A DNA stretch of 64,000 bases from Meiothermus sp. (GCF_026004075.1 NZ_BPIK01000001.1:722041-786040), one strand, 5' to 3'; shown: positions 28,618 to 37,540, counted from the first letter of the stretch. Numbers and translations are program-made. Notes: a model not told the origin generated them from the letters alone.

Positions 28618-29202
28618 ATGGCCGAGATTCTTCCCATCCGCCTGTACGGCGATCCTGTCTTGAAGAAAAAAGCCCTGCCGGTGCAGGACTTTAGCGGTAT
28701 ACCCCAACTGGCCGATAACATGCTCGAGACCATGTTCGAGGCCCGGGGGGTGGGGCTGGCCGCCCCACAGGTGGGTGTGAGCCAGCGGCTGTTTGTGGCC
28801 GCTGAGTACCTGGACGATGACGAAGAAGAAGGCCCCGAGGCCGACCTCAAGACCCGCGTCAAGCAACTATATGTGATGGTGAACCCCGTCATCACCTACC
28901 GCGCGGGCCAGCAGTCCATCCTCGAGGGCTGCCTTTCGCTGCCGGGCCTGTACGCCGAGGGGGCCCAGCGCGACCTGCAGGTGCGGGTCGAGTACCAGGA
29001 CGAGCACGGCCAGAAGAAGGTGCTCGAGGCCGAGGGTTACCTGGCGGTGGTCATGCAGCACGAGATTGACCACCTCGACGGTATCCTTTTCTTCCAGCGC
29101 ATGTCCTTCGCCGACCGGCAGAAGTTCCTTGAGGAGCACCGCGAAGACCTGGCCGAGTTCCAGCGCCAGGCCAAAGCCTTTTTGCGAGAAGCCAAGCCAT
29201 GA
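28618..29202 (+). CDS. def: Peptide deformylase
   Basis: Removes the N-terminal formyl group from nascent proteins using a metal ion. 194 residues with all three motifs: GVGLAAPQ (44-51), EGCLS (103-107, metal ligand C105) and HEIDH (148-152, ligands H148 and H152, catalytic E149). It overlaps fmt by 4 bp (ATGA), the classic pair in which Fmt adds and Def removes the formyl group. A TACAAT box (28602-28607) lies 10 nt before the ATG, suggesting a leaderless or nearly leaderless message. The loop EDDDEEEGPEAD-like stretch near 65-76 is an acidic insertion seen in some thermophile deformylases. Confidence 0.96.
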   Translation: MAEILPIRLYGDPVLKKKALPVQDFSGIPQLADNMLETMFEARGVGLAAPQVGVSQRLFVAAEYLDDDEEEGPEADLKTRVKQLYVMVNPVITYRAGQQSILEGCLSLPGLYAEGAQRDLQVRVEYQDEHGQKKVLEAEGYLAVVMQHEIDHLDGILFFQRMSFADRQKFLEEHREDLAEFQRQAKAFLREAKP

Positions 29203-30164
29203 CGAACGAGACCATCTCAACCCACCCCAGCCGACGCCGCAGGGTGGCCTTTTTCGGTTCGCCAGCCTGGGCGGTGCCGGTGCTCGAGGCCCTCTACCAG
29301 CAGCACCAGGTGGTGCTGGTGGTGACCCAGCCCGATAAACCGGCGGGCCGGGGCCTCAAGCTCACGCCCTGCCCGGTGGCCGCCTGGGCCGAGGCCCGGG
29401 GCCTGCGGGTCGAGAAGCCCGCCAGACTGCGCAAGAACCTCGAGTTCACAGAGCTTTTCCGGGAGATTGGCCCGGAAGTGGCGATCACGGCGGCCTACGG
29501 CAAAATTCTGCCCGCCGAGCTGCTGGAAATCCCCCGGTTCGGCTTCCTGAACCTGCACCCCTCCGACCTGCCCAAGTACCGCGGCCCGGCCCCGGTGCAG
29601 TGGACACTCATCCACGGCGAGACCGAGACCGCCGTCTGCATCATGCAGACCGACGTGGGCATGGACACCGGCCCGGTGGTGGCCCGCTGGCGCACCCCGG
29701 TGGGCCCCGACGAAACAGCCGTGGAGCTTTCCAACCGCCTGCGCGACAAAGGGATCGAGCTGTTATTGGAGGCCCTGGCCGACCTCGAGCACCTGCAACC
29801 CCAGCCCCAGCCCGCCTTAGGCACCCACGCCCCGATGCTGCAAAAAGACGACGGAAAAATCGTCTGGGAGCGTACCGCCAGTGAAATCTACAACCGCCAC
29901 CGGGGGGTGCAGCCCTGGCCGGGAAGCTGGTTCGAGCACCAGGGTAGGCGGGTAAAGGTTCTGCAGATGTCGAGGGATGTGCCGGAACGGTCTACAAATC
30001 GTGCGGAACCAGGCACGGTTCTGCACATCGCCGATGGGCTACAGGTAGCCGCCGCGCAGGGAAGCCTCCTGCTGAAAGAGGTGCAGCCCGAGGGGAAGAA
30101 GCCCATGCCCGCCGCCGACTGGGCGAGGGGAGCCCGCCTGCGGGTGGGCGACCGGCTGGGCTAA
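29199..30164 (+). CDS. fmt: Methionyl-tRNA formyltransferase
   Basis: Transfers a formyl group from 10-formyltetrahydrofolate to Met-tRNAi. 321 residues: an N-terminal Rossmann formyltransferase domain (about 15-210) with VAFFGSPAWAVPVLEAL, the folate/catalytic segment FLNLHPSDLPKYRGPAPVQ and the catalytic Asp in TDVGMDTGPV, then a C-terminal OB domain (about 220-321) that binds the tRNA. It is coupled to def by a 4-bp overlap. Its stop lies 37 bp before the short form of the two-hairpin repeat. Length and motifs are normal. Confidence 0.96.
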   Translation: MTNETISTHPSRRRRVAFFGSPAWAVPVLEALYQQHQVVLVVTQPDKPAGRGLKLTPCPVAAWAEARGLRVEKPARLRKNLEFTELFREIGPEVAITAAYGKILPAELLEIPRFGFLNLHPSDLPKYRGPAPVQWTLIHGETETAVCIMQTDVGMDTGPVVARWRTPVGPDETAVELSNRLRDKGIELLLEALADLEHLQPQPQPALGTHAPMLQKDDGKIVWERTASEIYNRHRGVQPWPGSWFEHQGRRVKVLQMSRDVPERSTNRAEPGTVLHIADGLQVAAAQGSLLLKEVQPEGKKPMPAADWARGARLRVGDRLG

Positions 30165-30201
30165 CCCAGCTTTGGCGGCAAGCTATCGGAAAAACGCTGC
30201 C

Positions 30202-30281
30202 TGATACCGTTTCCGCTTGAATCCTTCACCGCCATGCGTGGTCATAAGGTGAAGGATTCAAGCCGACCGAAGTGCGTATGA
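30202..30281 (+). repeat. Repeat copy B, short form with hairpin 2 deleted (TGA duplication)
   Basis: Element 30205-30278 (74 bp) flanked by TGA at 30202-30204 and 30279-30281. The 15-bp hairpin 1 is intact, but the sequence jumps from GACCGAAG straight to TGCGTATGA. The full form has ACCGAA at both edges of the lost part, so deletion between these 6-bp repeats explains the short copy. Lies between fmt and the kinase gene. Confidence 0.88.
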
Positions 30282-30302
30282 TTCATAATGAGGGCGTGGC
30301 CC

Positions 30303-32148
30303 ATGAGTACCACGGATAAGGTGAAGCTGGCGGGGCGCTACCGGCTGCTGGCCCCCCTGGGCGAAGGGGGGATGGCCGAGGTCTGGCGCGCCGCCGACGA
30401 GCGCATGGACCGCCTGGTGGCGGTCAAGATTCTGCACACCTACCTGCCCCCCAGCGAGCGCAGCCGTTTTTTCCGTGAGGTGAAGGCCCTCTCCAAGCTC
30501 TCCCACCCCGGTGTGGTGCAGGTCTTCGATCTGGGCGAGGAGGAGGGCCGCACCTATTTTGTGATGGAGCTGGTGGAGGGCGGCAGCTACGACCGGCTGG
30601 GCCCTTTTGAGGACGGGGTGGAGGGCCTGCGCCTCCTGACCGCCTCGGCGCGGGTGCTCGAGGCCCTGGAGCACCTGCACCAGCGGGGCGTGATCCACCG
30701 CGACCTCACCCCCCGCAACATCCTGGTCACGCCCGAGGGCCAGCCCAAGGTGATGGACTTTGGCCTGGCCTACCTGATGCAGGAGAGCCGCCACTTCACC
30801 CGCACCGGCATCACCGTGGGCACCCCGGAGTACATGGCCCCCGAGCAGGCCAAGGGTCTGGCCCTCACCCCCCAGGCCGACCTCTACAGTTTTGGCGCGG
30901 TGCTCTACCGCACCTTCACCGGCAAGCCCCTGTTTGAAGGGGGAAAACGACCAGTCGGTGCTCTACCAGCACGTCTACGAGCCGCCCAGGCCCCCCCACA
31001 GCCTGAACCCGGCCATTCCCCTCGAGGTCTCCGAGCTGATTCAGTCGCTTTTGCAAAAAACCCCCGGCGAGCGCCCGGCCAGCGCGGCCACAGCCCACGC
31101 GGTGCTGGAGGAAACCCTGCGCCGCTACCGCGAAAGCCTCTCGGCCACCCCGCGGGCGGGGGCCAGCCGCAGCGGGCACTACCCCACCGGCCCCGCGCGG
31201 CCCGAGAAGCTCGAGCTGCGCGGCATCCACGACCTCTCGGGCGAGGTGGCCTGGCCCGGTGAGCTGGTGGCCCGCGAGGGCAACCTGTGGGTGGGGGCCG
31301 GGCAGGGCATCGCCCGGCTCGACCTAACCGACGGCTCGGTCTACCGCCAGCGCCTGGGTGACGAGGTCTCGGCCCCGCCGGTGGTGACCGACGAGCGGGT
31401 CTATGTGGCGGCCTGGGACGGCCGCCTGACCGCCATGTCCCTTTCCGGGAGGCCCATCCTGAGCTTCCCCACCCGCGCCGAGATTACCGCGGCCCCGCTG
31501 GTGGGCGACCTCATCTACCTGGCCGGGCGCGACGGCTTTTTATACGCCCTGGACGCCAGCGGCACCCTGCGCTGGGGCTTCCAGGCCGGGAGCGAGCTTT
31601 CGGCCTCGCCCACCCTGTACCGGGGGCTTTTGTTCGTGGCCAGCGAGGGCGGCTGGCTTTTTGCCCTCGACCCCCAGAGCGGGCACCTGCGCTACAAGGT
31701 GGAAGCCGGGGCCGTGCACACCGCCATGCCGGCTCGAGGCGGCCTGCTTTTTATCCCCACCTGGGCGGGCGAGATTCACGCCTTCGACCCCCTGACCCGC
31801 GAGGTGCAGTGGAGCTTCGACCTCGAGGGCGAACTCTGGGGGGCCCCGGCCCTGGACGAACGCCACCTGTATGCGGCGAGCTGGGCCGGGAAGCTCCACG
31901 CCCTCGACCAGAAAACCGGCGACGAGGTGTGGGCGCTCGAGGTGGGCAAGGTCACTGCGGCGCCCTCCCTGGCCCATGGGGTGCTGTACCTGGGCACCGA
32001 GGAAGGCCGGGTGCTGGGGGTGGACACCAAAAGCGGACGGCTGCTCTTCGAAGCTACCGGCCTGGGCCCCATCCAGGTGCCCCCGCTGCCCTACCGGGGG
32101 GCGCTTTACGTGGCGACGCTGGCGGGGAAGCTGTACCGGTTTGCTTGA
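30303..32148 (+). pseudogene. Ser/Thr protein kinase fused to PQQ-type beta-propeller, frameshifted
   Basis: The N-terminal frame encodes a Hanks-type kinase: glycine loop LGEGGMAEV (19-27), VAVKIL lysine K42, HRDLTPRN (D134, N139), DFG (152-154) and APE in YMAPEQA. At about residue 213 the frame breaks in a run of five G (30939-30943); reading four G restores LFEGENDQSVLYQHVYEPP and continues to the stop at 32146-32148. The C-terminal part is a kinase tail, a linker and seven to eight propeller blades with repeated phrases such as LYALDASGTLRWGF and HALDQKTGDEVWAL. No TM helix joins the two, unlike most bacterial receptor kinases. Either a real disabling insertion, slippage at the G run, or a sequencing error. 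Confidence 0.82.
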
Positions 32149-32170
32149 TGCTGGGTAGACTGTTCAAGCC

Positions 32171-34552
32171 GTGTCGCTGCGCCTAACCGACGAACAGCAG
32201 GCCATCGTAGCCCACAACGAGGGGCCGGCGCTGGTGTTTGCGGTGGCCGGGGCCGGCAAGACCACCGCACTGGTGCACCGCCTCGAGCGCCTGGTGCGGG
32301 AGCGGGTCTTCGAGCCCCGCAAGATTCTGGCTACCTCCTTTAGCCGCATGGCGGTGGACGATCTCAAGCGGGCGCTTGCGCGCTGGCCCCACACCCAGGC
32401 CATCCAGGTCTCCACCCTGCACGCCCTGGGCTACCGCATCGTGCGCAAGGCGGCCTCGGAGGGGCTTTTGAAGCTGGCCGAGGCCCGTGACGAGGCCTCC
32501 GAACAGGCCCTGTTGCAGCGCACCCTGCGACGGGCCCGCGAGTTGAAGCTCGAGTGGGTCTCCGAGCTGGATAACCTCGAGGCCGAAGACTTTCTGAGCT
32601 ACGTGGGGGCCTGCAAGGGCAACCTGCAGTATGCCGACCTGAAAGGGGCCGGGCTGCCCCCAGCGGCCCTGCGGGTGGCTTCGCAGGCCCAGGCGCCCGA
32701 GGAACTCGAGTGGTACCTGGAGCTGTACAAACTGATGGAGCAGGTGCGGCTCGAGGAGGGCCTGCTCACCTTCGACGACATGCTCATGACCGGCTGGGAG
32801 GTGCTGGTGCGCCATCCCGAGATCCTGCAGACCGTGCAAAAAGCCTTTCAGGCGGTGCTGGTGGACGAGTTTCAGGACGTAAACCTGGCCCAGTCGGAGA
32901 TGCTCGACCTGATCACCCAGCCCCATCGTAACTACATGGCGGTGGGCGACGACGACCAGACCATCTACGAGTGGCGGGGGGCCAGCCCGCGCTTCATCCT
33001 CGAGTTCGCCCGGCGCTATGGGGCCCAAAAATACCTCATCCGCGACTCCTTCCGCTGCCCCGCGCCGCAGGTGGTGCTGGCCGGGCGGGTGATCGCCCAC
33101 AACCAGCAGCGCGAACCCAAGCGCCTGAGCCTGACCAAGGGCTTCCAGGGCCAGGTGCACCTTCGCCAAGAACCCCACACGCCCGCCCAGGCCCAGAGCC
33201 TGGTAAGCGATATCGCGGGCCTGCTGGCCCAGGGCCGCAAGCTTGGCGAGATGGCGGTGCTGGTGCGGCTTTACGCCCAGACCCCCTACATCGAGCAGTG
33301 CCTGATCGAGCGGCAGATTCCCTACCGGGTGGTGGGCAGCACGCCCTTCTACCAGCGCCCGGAGATTCAGGTGCTGCTGGCCTACCTGCAACTGGCCCTG
33401 AACCCCACCAAGCGCCTCTGGCTGCAGGTCTACAACACTCCCAAGCGCTACCTGAGCCGGGCCCTGGCCGATGCCGTTTGGCGGCGGGTGGAGCGGGGAG
33501 CCCCGCTGGTGGAGGCGCTGCGGGCCGAGGAGGCCGGGGCCGAGGAGCGGGTGGCCCGGCGGTTGCGCGAGATGGCTGAGCTGTTCGAGTGGCTGGGTGG
33601 GGCTATAGCGCAGGGCCCGGCCCACGCGGTGCTGGTGGCCCTCGAGGCCCGCCTGGACTATTGCCGTCATCTGCTGCGTTCCTCGGGCTTCTACGAGGTG
33701 GGGGCGGGCAGGGCCGAGGGGGTTCGGGCCTTCCTCGAGTACGCCCGCGATAAGGGCAGCGTGCCCGAGCTCTTGCAGCACCTCGAGCGGCTGGCCCAGG
33801 AGCACCTGGGCGACGAGCCCGCGCCGGAGACCCGCGAACGCCTGAGCCTGATGACCATCTTCCGGGCCAAGGGGCTGGAGTGGCCGCTGGTCTTCATCCC
33901 CGACTGCAACGCAGGCACCCTGCCCTACAGCGGTTCGGAGAACCTCGAGGAGGAGCGTCGCCTGTTCTATGTGGCCCTGACCCGCAGCTCGCAGCATACC
34001 TTTCTTTATGCCCTGTCCAGTCTTCCACTCTCGTCTTTCCTGCAGGAGGCCGAGTACCAGCAGGTGCTGGGGGCCGTGGGGCAGGTGGGGGAGGCCCTAG
34101 GCATGAGGGCCGAGGAACTCTCCACCGCCCAGACCCTGGCCCTGGCCCAGGGCGCCCACAAGCTGGGCCTCGAGCGCTTCTTGCATAGCTGGTGGAACGC
34201 CGAGCAGGCCCAGCCCATCGCCGCCAAGGTGCTGCGCCTGTTCGCCCGCGCCGAGCAGACGGGCTGGCTCGAGGCGCTGGGCCTCACGCTGGAAGCCAGG
34301 GGCCTTTGGGAAGCCTTCGATGTGGAGCCGGGGGAGGGGGTTGCGGGCGAGTTTGCCGACCTCGAGCGCTTCCTGCTCGAGCCCAAAGCCCCCGAAAAGC
34401 CGTCCGGGCTATCACTGGGGCAAAAGGTGCGGCATTTCCAGTTTGGTACGGGGCTGGTGGTCGGCTTGGAGGATGGTGTGGCTACGGTGGCCTTTGCCGA
34501 TGGGGTGCGCAGGCTAGCCCTGCGCTATGCCCGGCTGGAAGTGGTGGGCTAG
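32171..34552 (+). CDS. UvrD/Rep-family superfamily 1 DNA helicase
   Basis: 793 residues from a GTG. Motifs in order: Walker A AGAGKTT (26-32), VLVDEFQDVN (Walker B), GDDDQTIYEWRGA, the DSFRCP segment, LMTIFRAKGLEWPLVFIPD and EEERRLFYVALTRS. The last 45 residues (LGQKVRHFQFGTGLVVGLED and onward) resemble the C-terminal Tudor-like domain of PcrA/UvrD that contacts RNA polymerase, which suggests a role in transcription-coupled processes or repair. It begins 22 bp after the kinase gene and is probably co-transcribed with it. Whether this is the main UvrD of the organism or a paralogue cannot be told from one window. Confidence 0.92.
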   Translation: MSLRLTDEQQAIVAHNEGPALVFAVAGAGKTTALVHRLERLVRERVFEPRKILATSFSRMAVDDLKRALARWPHTQAIQVSTLHALGYRIVRKAASEGLLKLAEARDEASEQALLQRTLRRARELKLEWVSELDNLEAEDFLSYVGACKGNLQYADLKGAGLPPAALRVASQAQAPEELEWYLELYKLMEQVRLEEGLLTFDDMLMTGWEVLVRHPEILQTVQKAFQAVLVDEFQDVNLAQSEMLDLITQPHRNYMAVGDDDQTIYEWRGASPRFILEFARRYGAQKYLIRDSFRCPAPQVVLAGRVIAHNQQREPKRLSLTKGFQGQVHLRQEPHTPAQAQSLVSDIAGLLAQGRKLGEMAVLVRLYAQTPYIEQCLIERQIPYRVVGSTPFYQRPEIQVLLAYLQLALNPTKRLWLQVYNTPKRYLSRALADAVWRRVERGAPLVEALRAEEAGAEERVARRLREMAELFEWLGGAIAQGPAHAVLVALEARLDYCRHLLRSSGFYEVGAGRAEGVRAFLEYARDKGSVPELLQHLERLAQEHLGDEPAPETRERLSLMTIFRAKGLEWPLVFIPDCNAGTLPYSGSENLEEERRLFYVALTRSSQHTFLYALSSLPLSSFLQEAEYQQVLGAVGQVGEALGMRAEELSTAQTLALAQGAHKLGLERFLHSWWNAEQAQPIAAKVLRLFARAEQTGWLEALGLTLEARGLWEAFDVEPGEGVAGEFADLERFLLEPKAPEKPSGLSLGQKVRHFQFGTGLVVGLEDGVATVAFADGVRRLALRYARLEVVG

Positions 34553-34569
34553 CTGGCATACAATCGGGT

Positions 34570-35757
34570 ATGCCGATTCAAGCTCAGTTTCCCGCGCTGT
34601 CTAACGGCTTCAGCTTTCTAGACAACGCCGCCAGCGCCCAGGTTCCCAGGCAGTGCATCGAGGGCATCTCGCAGTTTCTGGCGGCCTCGAGCTGCAACGT
34701 GGGCATGCCCTACCCCGGCTCACAGGCCGCTACGCAGGTGCGCGAGCGCACGCGCGAAGCAACCGCGGCCTTTTTCAACTGCAAACCCAGCGAGGTGGCA
34801 ATTGGGCCGAGTGCCACCGCCCTTACCTTTATCCTCTCGAGGGCCTTTGCCCGGCTATGGGGCGAGGGCGACGAGGTGGTGATTTCCGAGCTCGAGCACG
34901 AGGCCAACGCCTCACCCTGGCGCAACCTGGAAGAAAAAGGGGTGCAGGTCAGGGTGTGGAAAGCCCGCTGGGACGAAGGGGGCCGGCTCGAGCCCGCCGA
35001 CCTCCGGGCCCTGGTCTCGCCCCGAACCCGCCTGGTTGCCATTACCTCGGCGGCCAACTCGCTGGGCACCACCCCCGATGTGGCTGCTGCCGCCGAAATT
35101 GCCCACGCGGTGGGGGCCTGGTGCATCACCGACATGGTGCATTACAGCCCCCACCACCTGCCCGACGTAGAGGCCACCGGGGTGGACATGGCCTTTTTCT
35201 CGGCCTATAAGGTGTTTGGCCCCCACCTGGCCTTCCTGTACGTGCGCGAGGCGCTTATCGCACAGCTCCCCACCGACAAGCTGTGGTTCATCCCGGACGA
35301 CAGCCTGCTCAAGTTTGAGCCGGGCACCAACAACCACGAGTGCATGGCCGGATGGCTGGGCACCCTGGACTACCTGAGAAGCGAGCTGGGGGGCGGCCAG
35401 CCGGGGCGCGCGGGCTTGCAGGCGGCCTATAAGCAGATCGAGGCCATCGAACAACCCCTGGTAGCCGAAGCCCTCGAGCGGCTCCAGGGCATTCCCGGCC
35501 TCGAGCTTTACGGGCTACCCACACCCCAGGGCCGGGTAGGCACTTTTTGCTTCAACCTGCAGGGCCAGCCACCCATGGCCGTGGCCGAACGCCTGGCCCG
35601 GCTGGGCGTGGGGGTAGCGGCCGGGCACTACTACGCCACGATGCCCATGCAGGCCCTGGGCCTGTGGCCCCAGGGAGCCATCCGGGCCTCCATCGCCCAC
35701 TACACCACCCCCACCGACCTGGACAAGCTCATAACGGGCTTGCAGGGCCAGGACTGA
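34570..35757 (+). CDS. Class V aminotransferase, cysteine-desulfurase-like without the catalytic Cys
   Basis: 395 residues of the NifS-like PLP fold: substrate/PLP segments SFLDNAASAQVP, ELEHEANASPW and the PLP lysine in SAYKVFGPH (K214). In SufS/IscS the active-site loop carries a Cys; here the corresponding GVAAGHYYATMPMQ has Tyr instead, so desulfurase activity by the usual route is unlikely. It best fits the cysteine desulfurase-like (VC1184-type) subgroup, whose reaction is not settled. TACAAT (34559-34564) ends 5 nt before the ATG, pointing to a leaderless transcript despite the helicase gene ending only 17 bp upstream. Its TGA stop is also the left flank of repeat copy C. Confidence 0.85.
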   Translation: MPIQAQFPALSNGFSFLDNAASAQVPRQCIEGISQFLAASSCNVGMPYPGSQAATQVRERTREATAAFFNCKPSEVAIGPSATALTFILSRAFARLWGEGDEVVISELEHEANASPWRNLEEKGVQVRVWKARWDEGGRLEPADLRALVSPRTRLVAITSAANSLGTTPDVAAAAEIAHAVGAWCITDMVHYSPHHLPDVEATGVDMAFFSAYKVFGPHLAFLYVREALIAQLPTDKLWFIPDDSLLKFEPGTNNHECMAGWLGTLDYLRSELGGGQPGRAGLQAAYKQIEAIEQPLVAEALERLQGIPGLELYGLPTPQGRVGTFCFNLQGQPPMAVAERLARLGVGVAAGHYYATMPMQALGLWPQGAIRASIAHYTTPTDLDKLITGLQGQD

Positions 35758-35895
35758 TACGGTTTCCGCTTGAATCCTTCACCGCCCGCCGCAGTCAGAG
35801 GTGAAGGATTCAAGCCGACCGAAGGGAGTAGAAAAGCATTTCGGTAGTGTCGTTTAGGCTTGTCAAATTGAACGATACTACCGAGATGCGTATGA
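35755..35895 (+). repeat. Two-hairpin MITE-like repeat, copy C (TGA duplication on a stop codon)
   Basis: Element 35758-35892 flanked by TGA at 35755-35757 and 35893-35895. The left TGA is the stop codon of the class V aminotransferase gene. Hairpin 1 is perfect; hairpin 2 has three changes against copy A. It fills the gap between that gene and the convergent lipoprotein gene, whose stop is 8 bp beyond. Confidence 0.9.
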
Positions 35896-35902
35896 ACCGG
35901 CA

Positions 35903-36211
35903 CTACGGACACAGCGTCCAGACGGTGTCTTTGTTGAGCACCAGCGAGCGGCTAAAGCGCAGAAATCCGGGCTGGCCGGGCTGGGTGCCCTCGGCCCGGA
36001 GCTCGTAGCGGCCCTCGCGCAGGCTGGGAAAGAGCCTCGAGCCCCGCACGGTTCCGATAAACTCTCCGTTGATGTAAAAAAACACGGTCTGGTTGGGGCC
36101 GGTGCACTGGTTCTGCACAATCAAATCGAAGCGCCGCACCTCGGTAACGCTGGGCGCACAGGCCGACAGGGCCAGCAGGGCAATTAGGCAGCAGAATAGA
36201 ACGCGCATCAT
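35903..36211 (-). CDS. Small predicted lipoprotein
   Basis: 102 residues from tandem ATGs at 36211/36208: signal peptide with lipobox LSAC followed by APSVTEVRRFDLIVQ. The mature part is about 85 residues, beta-rich, with VFFYINGEFIGTVRGSRLFPSL and RYELRAEGTQPGQPGF, compatible with a PEGA- or beta-sandwich-like domain, which I cannot confirm. Two or three cysteines remain (one near CTGPN, one in the final WTLCP). A longer frame upstream to 36313 lacks a signal sequence and is probably not used. It lies downstream of the nuclease-like gene with a 130-bp gap. Confidence 0.7.
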   Translation of the reverse strand: MMRVLFCCLIALLALSACAPSVTEVRRFDLIVQNQCTGPNQTVFFYINGEFIGTVRGSRLFPSLREGRYELRAEGTQPGQPGFLRFSRSLVLNKDTVWTLCP

Positions 36212-36341
36212 CCAGACCGTGATACCTCGAGCCACCCCAAATTGCATGAGGGCTTGGCAAACCGGTTGATTGAGCGCCTCGAACCTACCAATTTCTGAGC
36301 ACAAACAAGCCAACGTGGCCTATAGCTTCTCCACGCTAAAG

Positions 36342-37295
36342 CTAGTGCTCGCTGACAGATGAAAACCTATCTGCTAGAGCGCTTTGCTGCGCTGTATCGC
36401 TTCGCACGATGGCCAGCAGCCTTTCCTCGAACGATCGCAGGGTGCAAACGGTCATCGAAAATAGCGCTGAGAGTGCCTCGCAGCGATCATCCGGCACATC
36501 TGCTAGCACCATGAAGGAATGATCGGGATCGAGTCCCAGAAGACGTGCAAACTTGGAATACTTGGCTACATGCTGCTGGTAGTCACCGGATTTGGCCTCA
36601 ATCCAGTAGATAGACGATCCCATGGCGGCCAGGATGTCGAGTTCGAAATCGTCGCCGTTGGGTAGGATGATCTGGGGATTGATAAGATACTCAAATGCTA
36701 GCTTCCCACTAACCTCTGAGCTAACCTGGGCATAAACAGCCTTAACCTTCTGCAAAATAAAGCGCTCGAGCCACTGCCCACCGAAAAAGCGCTGGGCCTT
36801 TGGCAAGGTGGTGGTTTTTGCCTTAATTAGGTACGTGGGCGAACGGAAGTATTGATACTGCTCGAGGAAGGCCACCTCGTAAAGCCGTGTGCAGAATTGG
36901 CAGGCGGAACTGATATCCTGCTGCGGGCGATCTTTGAGGCTTTCGGTGATCTGCGCCCCTGTCTGCATGGCCCGCTTAATCTTGCTAAGAAGCCCCGCGA
37001 GGGCCTCGTAGCGCTCTCCCAGAAACAACGACAAGCTATCAATGACCTGGTCGGCCGCATCTTCAGGAGGGCGAACTTTGATTTGGATTCCTCGAGCGTT
37101 AAGGAAAGGCTCCAGGATTGAAAGGGATGAGGCGTTGGAGTTGCGGCTCGATGGCTCCAGGCTGGTTTTTTCTGTGTCGCTGTGACTTTGGGGGTAAGAA
37201 ACGTTAGCGGTGCGATGTTGACTGGTCTGCGCAACCATTTGTTCCAGCGCAAGGGCAATCCGTTCGAGCAAAGCTTCGATCCTGTCGTGGTTCAT
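36342..37295 (-). CDS. PD-(D/E)XK nuclease-like protein, Card1/Can2 (DUF1887) type C-terminus
   Basis: 317 residues. The C-terminal half carries the order FGGQWLERF (E177), DDFELDILA (D220), YWIEAKSGD (E233, K235) and a downstream AKYSKFARLLG helix, the layout of the PD-(D/E)XK nuclease domain in CRISPR-associated Card1/Can2 and DUF1887 proteins. The N-terminal 60 residues are helical then Ser/Thr-rich; residues 85-165 are helical with a CQFC pair. No CARF domain is evident, so activation by cyclic oligoadenylate is not indicated. The gene is visibly AT-richer than its neighbours, which suggests transfer. No partner toxin, methylase or CRISPR gene is adjacent. Function in defence is inference only. 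Confidence 0.7.
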   Translation of the reverse strand: MNHDRIEALLERIALALEQMVAQTSQHRTANVSYPQSHSDTEKTSLEPSSRNSNASSLSILEPFLNARGIQIKVRPPEDAADQVIDSLSLFLGERYEALAGLLSKIKRAMQTGAQITESLKDRPQQDISSACQFCTRLYEVAFLEQYQYFRSPTYLIKAKTTTLPKAQRFFGGQWLERFILQKVKAVYAQVSSEVSGKLAFEYLINPQIILPNGDDFELDILAAMGSSIYWIEAKSGDYQQHVAKYSKFARLLGLDPDHSFMVLADVPDDRCEALSALFSMTVCTLRSFEERLLAIVRSDTAQQSALADRFSSVSEH

Positions 37296-37504
37296 GCCAG
37301 CTAGAGATTATTGCTGCATACCATCTCACATAGAGTGATATATGAACCAAACGCTAAACAAGCGTACAGCAGAGCCACCCCTTTGACCGGACTCACAGCT
37401 TAGCAGGAGTGAAAGAGGTTGGCGTTTAAAAGACCGTTCGCGAAGCGCCTGGCCCTGTTTTTTCGAAAAGCGCGGGCTGCTGTCTACCCTATGGCACGAA
37501 CGGT

Positions 37505-37534
37505 TTGTCAAGCCTGCAAGGGCCGGCGTAGACT
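37505..37534 (+). promoter_or_regulatory. Promoter of dNTPase gene, leaderless
   Basis: TTGTCA at 37505-37510 and TAGACT at 37529-37534 are 18 nt apart, and the ATG at 37541 follows after 6 nt. The preceding gap back to the nuclease gene (37296-37504) holds nothing else that I can support. Confidence 0.6.
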
Positions 37535-37540
37535 GAGCCC

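Noticed and set aside
32183-33997. 604-codon frame antisense to the UvrD-family helicase
   Set aside because: Low-complexity His/Gln/Gly-rich translation; helicase motifs are complete on the plus strand.
35758-35892. Repeat hairpins as ordinary Rho-independent terminators only
   Set aside because: No U-tract follows either stem, and the target duplications show a mobile origin; a secondary terminator role remains possible.
36342-37295. Calling the nuclease-like gene a CRISPR effector
   Set aside because: There is no CARF domain, cas gene or array in the window; only the nuclease domain pattern is supported.
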